64,000 bases of DNA, from assembly GCA_963678445.1 (NCBI GenBank), contig OY782877.1, positions 3,410,001-3,474,000 of the forward strand, written 5' to 3'. A model generated the notes under the pieces. That model did not search any database and had not been told where the DNA came from. It worked only from the letters and a program-made list of their open reading frames with translations. The DNA comes from G963678445 sp963678445. Lineage in GTDB: Bacteria > Hydrogenedentota > Hydrogenedentia > Hydrogenedentales > G963678445. Below, piece by piece: positions 1 through 9,500 of this stretch. How positions within the stretch are numbered: position 1 is the first letter of the stretch; each line of letters starts with the position of its first letter. The translations under genes and the position numbers were made by a program.

Positions 1-1260
1 CAGCGTCTGCAGATAGTGAACACTTGCCCCGATTTCAATAGCATCGGTAGGTGTACAAGAGAGGGCAAGGTGTGCTATCCAGACGTTGCTCAAGGCACTG
101 GCATCCAGGAAATTCTCTTCTTCCCAACTGGAAAAAAGGCGGTTGAACGACAGGCTGGCCTGGGGGCGACTGAAGGGATTGAGCCAGTCTATAAAAGAGA
201 TATCCCGGCGGTCTTCGCCGCCGTAGTAGGTGACTCCGCCTTCGATGTAGGGGGAATACGCCTGCTCAAAAGTATAGCCGAGTGTAGCATGTCCCGCCCA
301 CGCGCCGTATTCCGCACCGGTATCGCCATAAAGCTTGCCGATAGGCACAAACCCGGCACCTGCCAGCCCTGCGTCGCCCCATTGGTAAGCGGCTTCAACT
401 TCGGTATTGAAGCCCCCAAAGTCTCCGGCGAGACGCAGGCCTACGGTATGTATGGCGACCGTGTCATAGCTGTCACGATGCAACAACCCTTCCAGCCACT
501 CAGCAAAGGGGGGGGCAGTAGTAAGTTCAAAATCACCACCATCACGCAGCAAAAAACAATATCCGTCAAAAGTCCAGTCTTCCACACCGCTATAGGTAGC
601 GTACAATCCATAAAAATCGACATCATCGCCGGGGGCGTAGCGTTCGTTCAATTTAGCGGCAAAGGCATCCACTACATAGCTTTCGGCGGTGTGTGTCAAG
701 CGAAGCGCATCAAACGAAAGGTAGGTAAGCGGTGCAAACGATGCATTATTGCCCACCAGCCATTCACTTCCAAAGCACAATTCCTGGCGTCCGATACGTA
801 GTTGGAGGGGAAGCTCAAAACACTGCTCAATGTCGATATAAGCCTGATAGAATTCAATATCATCGCTGCTATCGGCACGCTGGTCGACGCCGAATACGTA
901 GCGAGGCGACCGGAAGTCCTCTCCCCAGTCTTCAATGCTTTCCAGCTCAAGGTAGGCCGACACATCGTCAGTAAACTGCGCATTGAAATGTACCGTGGTG
1001 CGTTGTTCCAGCCAGGCATTACCGTACCCATCCTCATCATCATAGGCACGAATGAAAGAAGTTGTTCCCAGCGGGCCTATGGCGCGTCCCCGTAACAGTG
1101 CCGGAGGGATACGTGTCGTATTGGCTGCGTTGTCAAAGAAATCCGTATAGTAATTACCATAGATCTCTATACTGCCGCCAACGGTAATCTGCTGCAATTC
1201 CGCCGATGCCTGCATTGCAGCGACTACGAACACGAGAATAGCTATACCCCATATACGCAT
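1..1260 (-). CDS. Alginate-export-family outer-membrane beta-barrel protein (3' end outside window)
   Basis: The reading frame stays open from an ATG at 1260 to the window edge, giving 420 residues without a stop. It begins with a clear signal peptide (MRIWGIAILVFVVAAMQASA, cut before E), then beta-rich sequence with alternating aromatic and polar residues. Stretches such as ELPLQLRIGRQELCFGSEWL and DALRLTHTAESYVVDAFAAK are typical of the alginate-export/AlgE-like porin domain, where a long barrel carries anionic or uncharged solutes across the outer membrane. A GGGGA ribosome site lies about 9 bases before this ATG. An in-frame ATG at 1275 would add five residues but has a poorer site. The substrate cannot be told from the sequence. 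The opposite-strand frame at 16-801 is its shadow. Confidence 0.75.
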   Translation of the reverse strand, partial: MRIWGIAILVFVVAAMQASAELQQITVGGSIEIYGNYYTDFFDNAANTTRIPPALLRGRAIGPLGTTSFIRAYDDEDGYGNAWLEQRTTVHFNAQFTDDVSAYLELESIEDWGEDFRSPRYVFGVDQRADSSDDIEFYQAYIDIEQCFELPLQLRIGRQELCFGSEWLVGNNASFAPLTYLSFDALRLTHTAESYVVDAFAAKLNERYAPGDDVDFYGLYATYSGVEDWTFDGYCFLLRDGGDFELTTAPPFAEWLEGLLHRDSYDTVAIHTVGLRLAGDFGGFNTEVEAAYQWGDAGLAGAGFVPIGKLYGDTGAEYGAWAGHATLGYTFEQAYSPYIEGGVTYYGGEDRRDISFIDWLNPFSRPQASLSFNRLFSSWEEENFLDASALSNVWIAHLALSCTPTDAIEIGASVHYLQTL

Positions 1261-1299
1261 TTTTCGTTTCCCCATGGTAAGCGTCTCTGATGGCTGAGT

Positions 1300-1342
1300 T
1301 TCAAAAAGTTATCCCCAAAAATAAAATTTTACTGTGGTCCCC
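1300..1342 (+). repeat. Degenerate fragment of the dispersed TTTA element family (copy A)
   Basis: This stretch shares the left-centre of the family consensus: an AGTTAT block, an A-rich run, then AAATTTT...GTGGTCCCCTGGA. The right end is not recognisable. It lies just upstream of the outer-membrane barrel gene. Similarity is by eye only. Confidence 0.35.
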
Positions 1343-1500
1343 TGGAGTAGTTCTCTAAAACCGCTTTACCCAATAACATCCTATCAAAAATGGGGCTATG
1401 CGACAATAAGCCAGAGATGTGACGGTGCTACACCTGGCTGCTACACCAAGCTTTGAGTATTTTGGTGTAACCCCGCCATTTTTTTACATAGTTTTCGAAG

Positions 1501-1529
1501 TTGTCTCCGGAGATTCGATCTGTTAAAAT
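1501..1529 (+). promoter_or_regulatory. Sigma-70-type promoter of dinB
   Basis: TTGTCT at 1501-1506 and TAAAAT at 1524-1529 are separated by exactly 17 bases, close to the sigma-70 consensus. Transcription would start near 1536, giving a leader of about 28 bases before dinB. No LexA-type operator was recognised by eye. Confidence 0.6.
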
Positions 1530-1563
1530 ACTGTAAATAAAATCAGTATTAGTGGAGCGCTTT

Positions 1564-2760
1564 ATGGAACCCCGCATCGTACATGTTGATATGGACGCAT
1601 TCTTTGCCTCAGTGGAATGTGCGCACAATCCGGCATTAAAAGGAAAACCCCTGATTATAGGAGGCGGTCCGGAAGATGTGCGCGGCGTTGTATCTACGGC
1701 TTCTTACGAAGCCCGCCAGTATGGTGTTCACTCTGCCATGCCCTTGGCGCAAGCGCGTAAACTCTGCCCCAACGGAATCTACATGCGCGGCCATTATGAG
1801 TTGTACGCCGAGGCCTCCCAAAAAATCCAAACCATACTAATGCGTGTGTCACCGCATGTACAGATGGCATCCATTGACGAGGCCTATATTGACGTTTCCG
1901 GTTCTCAGAAGCTATTTGGCGGGGATGACGCAATTGCCGCTTTTATCAAAGATGAAATCCGCGCACAACTCCAGATTTCCTGCACAGTTGCGATTGCCCC
2001 CAACAAGCTCGTGGCCAAAGTCGCCTCAGAGGAAGGCAAGCCGGATGGCTACGTCCGCGTAGCAGCTGGTGGAGAAGCCGCCTTTTTAGCCCCTATGGCT
2101 ATTCGTAAGATCCCTGGCATCGGTCCACGGAGTTGCGCCCTCTTGGAGGGCCTGGGTCTCCGTACGGTCGCGGAATTGGCGCGCTGTAAACTGAGTTTGC
2201 TCGAACGGGTATGTGGTCCACAGCATGCCTTATCGCTACAGCAGGCGGCGCAAGGTAGAGGCAGTGTGCTGGTAGAGACCGTTACGCGCCCCAAATCGAT
2301 CAGTCGCGAAACCACCTTTTCCAAAGACCGCTGGGATTGGACGGAAATTGGGGCTGTATTGAGTTATCTTACGGAACAATGTACCTATACCCTGCGAAAA
2401 CAGCAGTTAGAAACCCGGCGGGTCATGTTGAAAGTGCGGTACTGCGATTTCGAAACGAAAACATTTGCCCAAAGCCTGATGGATGCTACTACCGTGGACA
2501 GCGAAATCCAGGCCGTAGTCCGTGCGCTTATCCCCAAAGCTCGAACCCGCCGAGCGCCGATACGTCTGGTGGGGGTAGGACTCTCCCAATTGCAATACAA
2601 CCAACATCAGTTAGCGCTGTTTGGTCGCGAAGAGGCCGAGAAATGGGGGCGAGTTCTGGAACAGGTCGATACAGTGCGTAATCGTCTAGGCTTCAACGCT
2701 GTCCAGCTGGGAAAGTCTATTACATTGGGCCAAAAACAAGAACGACTCCGTCGACGCTAA
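1564..2760 (+). CDS. dinB: DNA polymerase IV (Y-family translesion polymerase)
   Basis: This 398-residue protein has the Y-family order of domains. The N-terminal palm carries HVDMDAFFASVE (metal ligands D9 and D11) and the YEARQYGVHSAMPL segment. The catalytic SIDEAYIDVS has D105 and E106. A thumb helix-hairpin-helix (IPGIGPRSCALLEGLG) and a C-terminal little-finger domain follow. It copies past damaged template bases. It stops without an obvious beta-clamp motif beyond the final LGQKQERLRRR. The start is ATG 1564, because GGAG lies 7 bases upstream; the in-frame GTG at 1552 overlaps that site. It stands alone behind its own promoter. Confidence 0.95.
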   Translation: MEPRIVHVDMDAFFASVECAHNPALKGKPLIIGGGPEDVRGVVSTASYEARQYGVHSAMPLAQARKLCPNGIYMRGHYELYAEASQKIQTILMRVSPHVQMASIDEAYIDVSGSQKLFGGDDAIAAFIKDEIRAQLQISCTVAIAPNKLVAKVASEEGKPDGYVRVAAGGEAAFLAPMAIRKIPGIGPRSCALLEGLGLRTVAELARCKLSLLERVCGPQHALSLQQAAQGRGSVLVETVTRPKSISRETTFSKDRWDWTEIGAVLSYLTEQCTYTLRKQQLETRRVMLKVRYCDFETKTFAQSLMDATTVDSEIQAVVRALIPKARTRRAPIRLVGVGLSQLQYNQHQLALFGREEAEKWGRVLEQVDTVRNRLGFNAVQLGKSITLGQKQERLRRR

Positions 2761-2847
2761 AATATTTCCTATAGCCAAAAAAAGAGAAGCCAGATAGAAT
2801 AGACAGAAGGTGGCATTGCTGTACAAAGGTAAAAAGCGGGGGATGCT

Positions 2848-4329
2848 ATGGGGGATAGCAGCCGAAAAAAACAACGGAAGACATGGGAAATCCTATCTTT
2901 ATCCTGTTGCAGCGCACTTTTAGTATGGCTTCCTCTATCTCTTTTATTGCAAGCAAGTTGTGCGCGTTTCCCCTCTTCAGAAGAAGAACGCTTGAAAAAA
3001 ACGCTATCTAGTATCTCCGTGCAAATGGAACACAGTGAACCTGCGACTTCAGCTTCGGATTTGGCGCCATGCACCGATTTTTTTTCCTGTTTCCACTATG
3101 CTTTAGGCCATAACCCATCACTGCAAGCACGATTTCATGAATGGCGCGCCGCCATGGCGCGTATTCCACAAGCGCGTGCTCTCCCCGATCCAAAGTTTAC
3201 CTATGCGCGGTACATAAGAGAAGTAGAAACCCGCGTGGGTCCCCAACAACACCGGGTAAGTCTTTCCCAAACTTTTCCAGGATTTGGCAAACTCCGCGCT
3301 GCAACCGATGTCCGCATAGCGGAAGCATTGGTTGCGGAAAAGCGTTTTGAAGAAGAAAAGTACCGCTTGATGGTACGCGTGGGAACTGTATGGTTTGCCT
3401 ACTATTACCTCTTTCGCGAATTAAAACTCAGCCAGGAACATGTTTATTTGCTCCAGGACATGGAACATGTCGCCCGTGCACGATTTCGTAGTGGAGGAAC
3501 ACTGACATCCATTGTGCAATTAGAGATGGAAGTGTCCAGGCTGCAGGAAAGAATACAGTCGCTGGAGGAACAGAAACCAGTTTTGCTTGCTGCGCTGAAT
3601 GCAGTCCTAAATCGTTCCTCACAAGCCACTGTAAAACTGCCGGAAAAGGCTGAGCCTATGGAATTGTTTCAAAGAACCCCTGCAAATTGGGAAAAAGTGA
3701 AAGCATCAAATGCGAAGTTCGCCACACTCCAAAAAGAATATGAAATCGCGCAAAAGAGCATCGCGGTAGCACAAAAACGTATCTGGCCAGACATCACCGT
3801 GGGGCTGGAATTTATACAAACGGACAAAGCAAAAGGCGATCCAGAACAACTGAAATTGCTACAAGACAATGGCAAAGATCCGGTTATTGCATCCCTGTCC
3901 TTTAACCTGCCCTTACACGTTCCAAAATATCGTGCCTATGTTCAAGAGGCTAAAGCACAATCTGATGTGGCATCCGAAAAAATGCATGCGTATAAAAATG
4001 AACTACAGGCGGAATGGTGCGATCTGCATTTTCAATGGCATGACGCCGAACGCCGTAACACCCTTTTTCAACATACACTTATGCCCAAAGCGCAGGAAGT
4101 TTTGGAAATAACCTTACAGGCTTTTGAAACGGGAGAAGTGAATTTTCTTGATCTCATCGAAGCACAACGGACCTTGCTGGATTTTGAGCTTTCGTATGAA
4201 CGCGCGATGACGGATGCACAACTGGCACAGATTAAACTGGCAGCGCTTATGGGAGGTGACGCTATATCAGAGTGTTTCAGCGACCACGAGCAAGTGCCCA
4301 TCATTACAGGTGATGCATATGCTCCTTAA
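2848..4329 (+). CDS. TolC-family outer-membrane efflux protein
   Basis: A 493-residue protein with an N-terminal hydrophobic export segment (about residues 17-38, ending in LLLQASC, which is only weakly lipobox-like). Two long alpha-helical TolC repeats follow, with typical phrases such as SLSQTFPGFGKLRAATDVRIAEA near residue 130 and ITLQAFETGEVNFLDLIEAQRTLLDFE near residue 430. Proteins of this family trimerise as the outer-membrane duct of tripartite pumps. A strong GGGGG ribosome site precedes ATG 2848. It is the first gene of a run with the membrane-fusion protein and RND pump that follow, so it is probably the CusC/CzcC-like partner. No metal-specific residues can be read from it. Confidence 0.88.
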   Translation: MGDSSRKKQRKTWEILSLSCCSALLVWLPLSLLLQASCARFPSSEEERLKKTLSSISVQMEHSEPATSASDLAPCTDFFSCFHYALGHNPSLQARFHEWRAAMARIPQARALPDPKFTYARYIREVETRVGPQQHRVSLSQTFPGFGKLRAATDVRIAEALVAEKRFEEEKYRLMVRVGTVWFAYYYLFRELKLSQEHVYLLQDMEHVARARFRSGGTLTSIVQLEMEVSRLQERIQSLEEQKPVLLAALNAVLNRSSQATVKLPEKAEPMELFQRTPANWEKVKASNAKFATLQKEYEIAQKSIAVAQKRIWPDITVGLEFIQTDKAKGDPEQLKLLQDNGKDPVIASLSFNLPLHVPKYRAYVQEAKAQSDVASEKMHAYKNELQAEWCDLHFQWHDAERRNTLFQHTLMPKAQEVLEITLQAFETGEVNFLDLIEAQRTLLDFELSYERAMTDAQLAQIKLAALMGGDAISECFSDHEQVPIITGDAYAP

Positions 4330-4396
4330 GTTTCTGACCTCAACGAAATATCGTTTTTGGTAGCTTTGGGATCCTACTCAAAAAAAGGGGGGGAAG

Positions 4397-6463
4397 ATGT
4401 CTAAAAGTACAGGCACACCCTATCTGTCTATGTTTTTCATAGCCGTCATTTTTCTTTTGGCGGGCCTAAGTCTGGGATATATGCTTTTTCAAACAAACCC
4501 GTCTATACCCGAGAAAACAACAATCACCGCTTCCCAAAACGAAACAGAGGAAACAATATGGACGTGTTCCATGCATCCCAATATACGAATGCCTGGGCCA
4601 GGGCGGTGCCCCATTTGCGCCATGGAGCTTATCCCGATAGTGTTAGATACAGCGAATCAGGAGGCGCAACCCAGTACCTTGTCCTTATCAAAAAATGCCA
4701 TGGCTTTGGCTGAAATCGAAACCGTTCCCGTGGAACATCGTTTTGTAGAGACGGTGATTCGTCTGTTTGGCAAGCTACAGTATGATGAAACACGGGTGAA
4801 GCATATTTCCGCATGGACCTCAGGGCGTGTAGATCGAATGTATGTCGACTACACCGGTGTACCGGTACGCAAAGGCGACCATCTTGTCTACCTATACAGT
4901 CCCGACTTACTAACCGCTCAAGAAGAACTGTTACAAACCTTGAAATCCACCCGGAGACTACAAGGAAGTTCATCCGATATCGTGCGAGAAGCGAGCGTAT
5001 TAAATGTACAGGCCGCACGGGAAAAACTTCGCTTACTTGGGCTTTCCGAAACGCAACTAAAACGGATAGAAGAAGAGAGGAAAGTTTCCGATCACCTCAC
5101 CATTTATTCCCCTGTTGGCGGAATTGTCGTAGAAAAATGGATCGCTGAAGGAAGCTATGTAGAAACCGGGAAACGCATCTATACCGTTGCCGATTTATCT
5201 CAACTTTGGCTTCAGCTTGATGCCTACGAGTCTGATCTGATGTGGGTGAGATATGGACAACCGGTTCACTTTGAAACAGAGGCATATCCCGGTGAAATTT
5301 TTGAAGGGAAAGTAGCCTTTATAGCTCCTGTGTTAAATGATAACACCCGCACAGTGCAGGTACGTGTCAATGTTCCCAACCCTGATGGACGTCTCAAACC
5401 CGGTATGTTTGCTCGCGCTCAAATTCATGTTCGAATCGGTGCCGATGGCAGTATTAATGCGCCAGACCTCAGTGGAAAATGGATGTGTCCGATGCATCCC
5501 GAGGTGCTAAAAGATAAACCAGGAACTTGTGATTTATGCCGTATGCCCTTACTTAGCGCAACACAACTGGGCTATGTTTCCGAAGAAGAAGGGAAGCTGA
5601 AAAAGCCCCTGGTTGTCCCTATTTCTGCTGTTTTGAATACAGGTAAGCGTGCAATTGTGTACCGTGCCCTACCGGATGTGTCCGGACAATTTGAAGCGAG
5701 GGAGGTCCTTCTTGGTCCCCGTGCTGCGGAAGACTATTTGGTGTATGCCGGGCTTCAAGAAGGCGATCGTGTGGTGCGAAAAGGCGCCTTCAAGATTGAT
5801 AGCGCCATGCAGATCCAGGCACAGCCCAGCATGATGCAGCTCGCTGACGCCGAAGGAGCGAATGAGGAAGGTTTGTCTAAGGAGAGTTTATCCAGTTCGC
5901 ACAAATCGTCTTCTAAACCCGGTTTAAGCGATGCTGAAACGGCACATATAGACGAAATTCTTCGTCAATATTTTTCCTTACAACAGGCTTTGAGCAAAGA
6001 TGACTTGGGAAAAAGTCAGCAACTTGTCAAGTCCATGGAAGAATGGTTGACTGGTAAATGGGGGACGAAAGAAAAGCATGCCCAACCAATGCTGTGGGAA
6101 AAAATACAAAGCGATATGAGAGAGGCTTTGGGTGTTTTGAAGGAGCAAAAAAGCATCGAAGATATACGAAAGGGTTTTGCGTTAATATCCGACGTGCTAC
6201 ACGAATTCCTATTGAAAACTGGTTCAGCAAATACGGCGCCTGTCTACCGATTTCAATGTCCGATGGCTTTTAACAATCGTGGTGCGTTTTGGCTGCAACA
6301 GAGCGAACAGACTGAAAATCCTTACTTTGGCGCATCCATGTATCGATGCGGTGGACGTGTGAATACAATTACGCCTAAAAAGGAAGAGGAGAAAGAAAAA
6401 AGAAATTACCATCCATGGAGGAGCATCAAAAGCACTAAAGCGGTCCAGCGTGCAAAAAGATGA
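4397..6463 (+). CDS. cusB: CusB-like RND adaptor with two heavy-metal-binding domains
   Basis: A 688-residue membrane-fusion protein with an N-terminal anchor at about residues 11-33. A first Cys/His/Met metal-binding motif (WTCSMHP...CPICAMEL) begins at residue 55. The HlyD/CusB lipoyl, hairpin and barrel regions follow, with VEKWIAEGSYVETGKRIYTV in the lipoyl part. A second metal motif (WMCPMHPEVLKDKPGTCDLC) starts near 362, and a DUF3347-like C-terminal domain carries FQCPMAF and NPYFGASMYRCGG. Two such metal motifs in one adaptor suggest periplasmic copper/silver (or similar soft metal) capture and delivery to the pump. The last eight codons and the stop are read through the left part of a dispersed element (copy B), so the basic C-terminal tail is probably an added, non-native end. 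Confidence 0.88.
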   Translation: MSKSTGTPYLSMFFIAVIFLLAGLSLGYMLFQTNPSIPEKTTITASQNETEETIWTCSMHPNIRMPGPGRCPICAMELIPIVLDTANQEAQPSTLSLSKNAMALAEIETVPVEHRFVETVIRLFGKLQYDETRVKHISAWTSGRVDRMYVDYTGVPVRKGDHLVYLYSPDLLTAQEELLQTLKSTRRLQGSSSDIVREASVLNVQAAREKLRLLGLSETQLKRIEEERKVSDHLTIYSPVGGIVVEKWIAEGSYVETGKRIYTVADLSQLWLQLDAYESDLMWVRYGQPVHFETEAYPGEIFEGKVAFIAPVLNDNTRTVQVRVNVPNPDGRLKPGMFARAQIHVRIGADGSINAPDLSGKWMCPMHPEVLKDKPGTCDLCRMPLLSATQLGYVSEEEGKLKKPLVVPISAVLNTGKRAIVYRALPDVSGQFEAREVLLGPRAAEDYLVYAGLQEGDRVVRKGAFKIDSAMQIQAQPSMMQLADAEGANEEGLSKESLSSSHKSSSKPGLSDAETAHIDEILRQYFSLQQALSKDDLGKSQQLVKSMEEWLTGKWGTKEKHAQPMLWEKIQSDMREALGVLKEQKSIEDIRKGFALISDVLHEFLLKTGSANTAPVYRFQCPMAFNNRGAFWLQQSEQTENPYFGASMYRCGGRVNTITPKKEEEKEKRNYHPWRSIKSTKAVQRAKR

Positions 6464-6533
6464 GGTAGGCTTCTTGCCATTCCTGAACACAGTAAACCGT
6501 TGCTCTTTGAGCAATAATCAAAGGGGCGTTACT
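6440..6533 (-). repeat. Dispersed TTTA element, copy B (overlaps cusB 3' end)
   Basis: The right end of the element (reverse orientation) begins GCGGTCCAGCG directly after TAAA at 6436-6439. The central CATTCCTGAACACAGTAAA block and an end near GTTACTAG are present. The first 24 bases lie inside the cusB reading frame and supply its stop codon. The centre is diverged from the consensus. Confidence 0.7.
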
Positions 6534-6590
6534 AGACAGTAAAGTTTTAAAGAGGGCAGGGAAATTTTTTTCTTTAACCAGGGGGATGCG

Positions 6591-9500
6591 ATGTCAACAG
6601 AGCGGTTTTCCATAACGGACCGGTTTATCGGCTTTTTTTTGGAAAACAAGCTGGTTGTGGTTATTCTTCTGCTGTTCCTAGCGCTTTGGGGCATTATTGT
6701 CGCTCCCTTTGATTGGTCGCTTGCGGGTTTGCCCCGTGCACCAATAGCTGTGGACGCCATCCCGGATATTGGCGAAAACCAGCAAATCGTATTTACAGCC
6801 TGGGAAGGCCGCTCTCCGCAAGACATTGAGGATCAGATCACATATCCCCTTACGACAGCGTTGATGGGGGTGCCAGGGGTTCGTGTAGTACGAAGTTTTT
6901 CAATGTATGGGTTTTCCACTATCTACCTCATCTTTGAGGAAAAGGTGGATTTCTACTGGTCGCGTGCACGTATTTTGGAAAAACTCAATAGTCTTCCTAC
7001 CAATTTGTTACCCGTTGAGGTAAAACCAACCCTGGGACCGGATGCGACCGCGTTGGGGCAGGTGTTCTGGTACACCCTTGAAGGACGTACTGAAGCAGGT
7101 GAGCCTGTAGGGGGGTGGGATCTTCAGGAGTTGCGCACCCTTCAGGATTGGTACGTGCGCTATGCCTTTCAATCTGTGCCGGGAGTGAGTGAAGTTGCCT
7201 CCGTTGGCGGGTTTGTGAAGGAATACCAAATTGATGTCGATCCCGATGCACTACGTGCTTATGGTGTAACGCTGGCGCAAGTTTTTGCTGCGGTGCAGCG
7301 TGCTAACAAGGATGTGGGCGCGCGTACCATTGAAGTAAACCAGGTTGAATACATCATTCGTGGTATTGGCTTTGTAAAGCAATTGGCGGATTTGGAATAT
7401 GCGGTCATTACGGCACATGCAGGTACGCCCATTTATGTAAAACAGGTGGCCACGGTGACTGCGGGTCCGGCGATGCGTCGTGGCGCATTGGATAAAGACG
7501 GGGCAGAAGCCGTCGGAGGCGTTGTTGTGGTGCGCTATGGCGAAAACCCACTGCGTACCCTTGTGCTTCTCAAGAATAAAATAAAAGAGATTTCTCCTTC
7601 CATGCCTTCAAAAATGCTGGCAGATGGAAGAAAAAGCAAAGTTACCATTGTCCCATTTTATGATCGGAGCGGTCTTATTTGGGAAACCCTGTATACCCTG
7701 CGTGTGGCGTTAAAACAAGAGATTCTAGTGACCATTATCGTGCTGCTTGTTCTTCTTATGCATATGCGTAGCGCCTTTTTGGTTTCCACAATGCTTCCCT
7801 TGACGGTGCTGGGCTGTTTTATCGCCATGAAAATGGCCCATGTTGATGCCAATATCGTCGCTCTTTCAGGTATCGCCATTGCCATTGGCACGATTGTCGA
7901 TATGGGTATTGTCATTTGCGAGAACATCTTGAGTCATCTTCGTAGCAATGAAGGCAAAGAGGAAGTTTCTGCCCAGCAATGCGTATATCAGGCGACACGC
8001 GAAGTAGGTGGTGCGGTTCTCACCGCTGTAGCAACCACGGTGATTAGTTTTCTTCCCGTGTTTACTATGCAAGGAGCTGAGGGGAAACTTTTTCGTCCCT
8101 TGGCATACACCAAAACCTTTGCCCTGTTAGGTGCAATATTTATTTCGCTTGCTTTCCTGCCCACCTTAGCTCAATGGTTATTTGCAAGCCGATGGCGTTC
8201 GAATACAGGAAAATATTTTTTCTATATTCTTTTAGCGCTTGTTGGGGTTTATTTAATACTGTTTTTTCATTGGTGGGTTGGCGCGTTGCTTTTATTGGTT
8301 ATTCTATGGCGCATTTTTGGACACCATTTCCCATTATTCTTTCATACCAGTATTCATTTCTTGCTGACAGGACTAATTGTTTTGATTGTGTTACTTTTAT
8401 TTTCGAACGACTGGCTTCCTCTTGGTCCGGAAGGAGGGTGGGGGAGGAATGCCCTATTCACCGGTATGCTTCTCGGTCTTCTCCTTGGCGCTATTCTTGT
8501 TTTTCAACGACTTTATGGAACGATACTAAGCTGCTGTTTAGATCATAAAATACTTTTTTTGTCCCTGCCCATTTCCCTGGTACTTTTTGGTGCCTGTATT
8601 TGGTTGGGGTTTGACACAGTATTCGTCTGGCTTCCTGATTCATTACGTGTTTCACGTCCCGTGCAGATCGCAACCAGTCTTTTTCCGGGATTGGGAAGAG
8701 AATTTATGCCCCCCCTTGATGAGGGCGCATTTCTTTTGATGCCTACGACCATGCCGCATGCCGCTTTGAGTGAAGTCGGTAATGTAATCAGCAAACAGGA
8801 TCAAGCAATTTCCGCCCTGCCTGAAGTCGCTTCCGCGGTTGGGAAACTGGGACGCGCCGAGACTCCACTGGACCCTGCACCGGTGTCTATGATCGAAACA
8901 TTGATTCAATATCATCCTGAGTTCTTAGAAAATGAGAAAGGGGCGCCACTTACCTTTCGTTGGGAGGCTGATAAGGAAGATTATTTTAGGGATAGGGACG
9001 GCACGCCCATCGCGGCAGCCGATGGGAAAGCCTATCGTGTCCGTGGACGCTTTGCTCGTGACAATCAGGACGCATTGATTCCCAGTAAGAATGGAAAACC
9101 TTTTCGATTGTGGCGTCCTCACCTGGAACCTGCACTCAATCCTGGTCGGGATGCCTGGCCAGGTATTCAAAAGGTAGAAGATATTTGGCGGGAAATCACA
9201 AAAGCCGCTTCGATACCCGGTACTACAGGAGCGCCATATCTGCAACCGATTGCAGCGCGCCTGGTTATGCTACAGAGCGGCATGCGCGCCCCTATGGGCG
9301 TCAAGATTAAAGGGAAGACGCTCGAAGATATTGAAACCGCCGCCTTGGCCATTGAGCACCACTTGCGTCAGATACCTGAAGTAGCGCCTGATACGGTAAA
9401 TGCAGATCGCATTATCGGTAAGCCTTATCTGGAAATCCATATAGACCGTCAAGCTATCGCTCGCTACGGCATCCAGTTGGAGGATGTACAGGATGTACTT

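Noticed and set aside
16..801. A 261-residue plus-strand open frame at the window start
   Set aside because: It is antisense to the outer-membrane barrel gene, whose frame has a signal peptide and family features.
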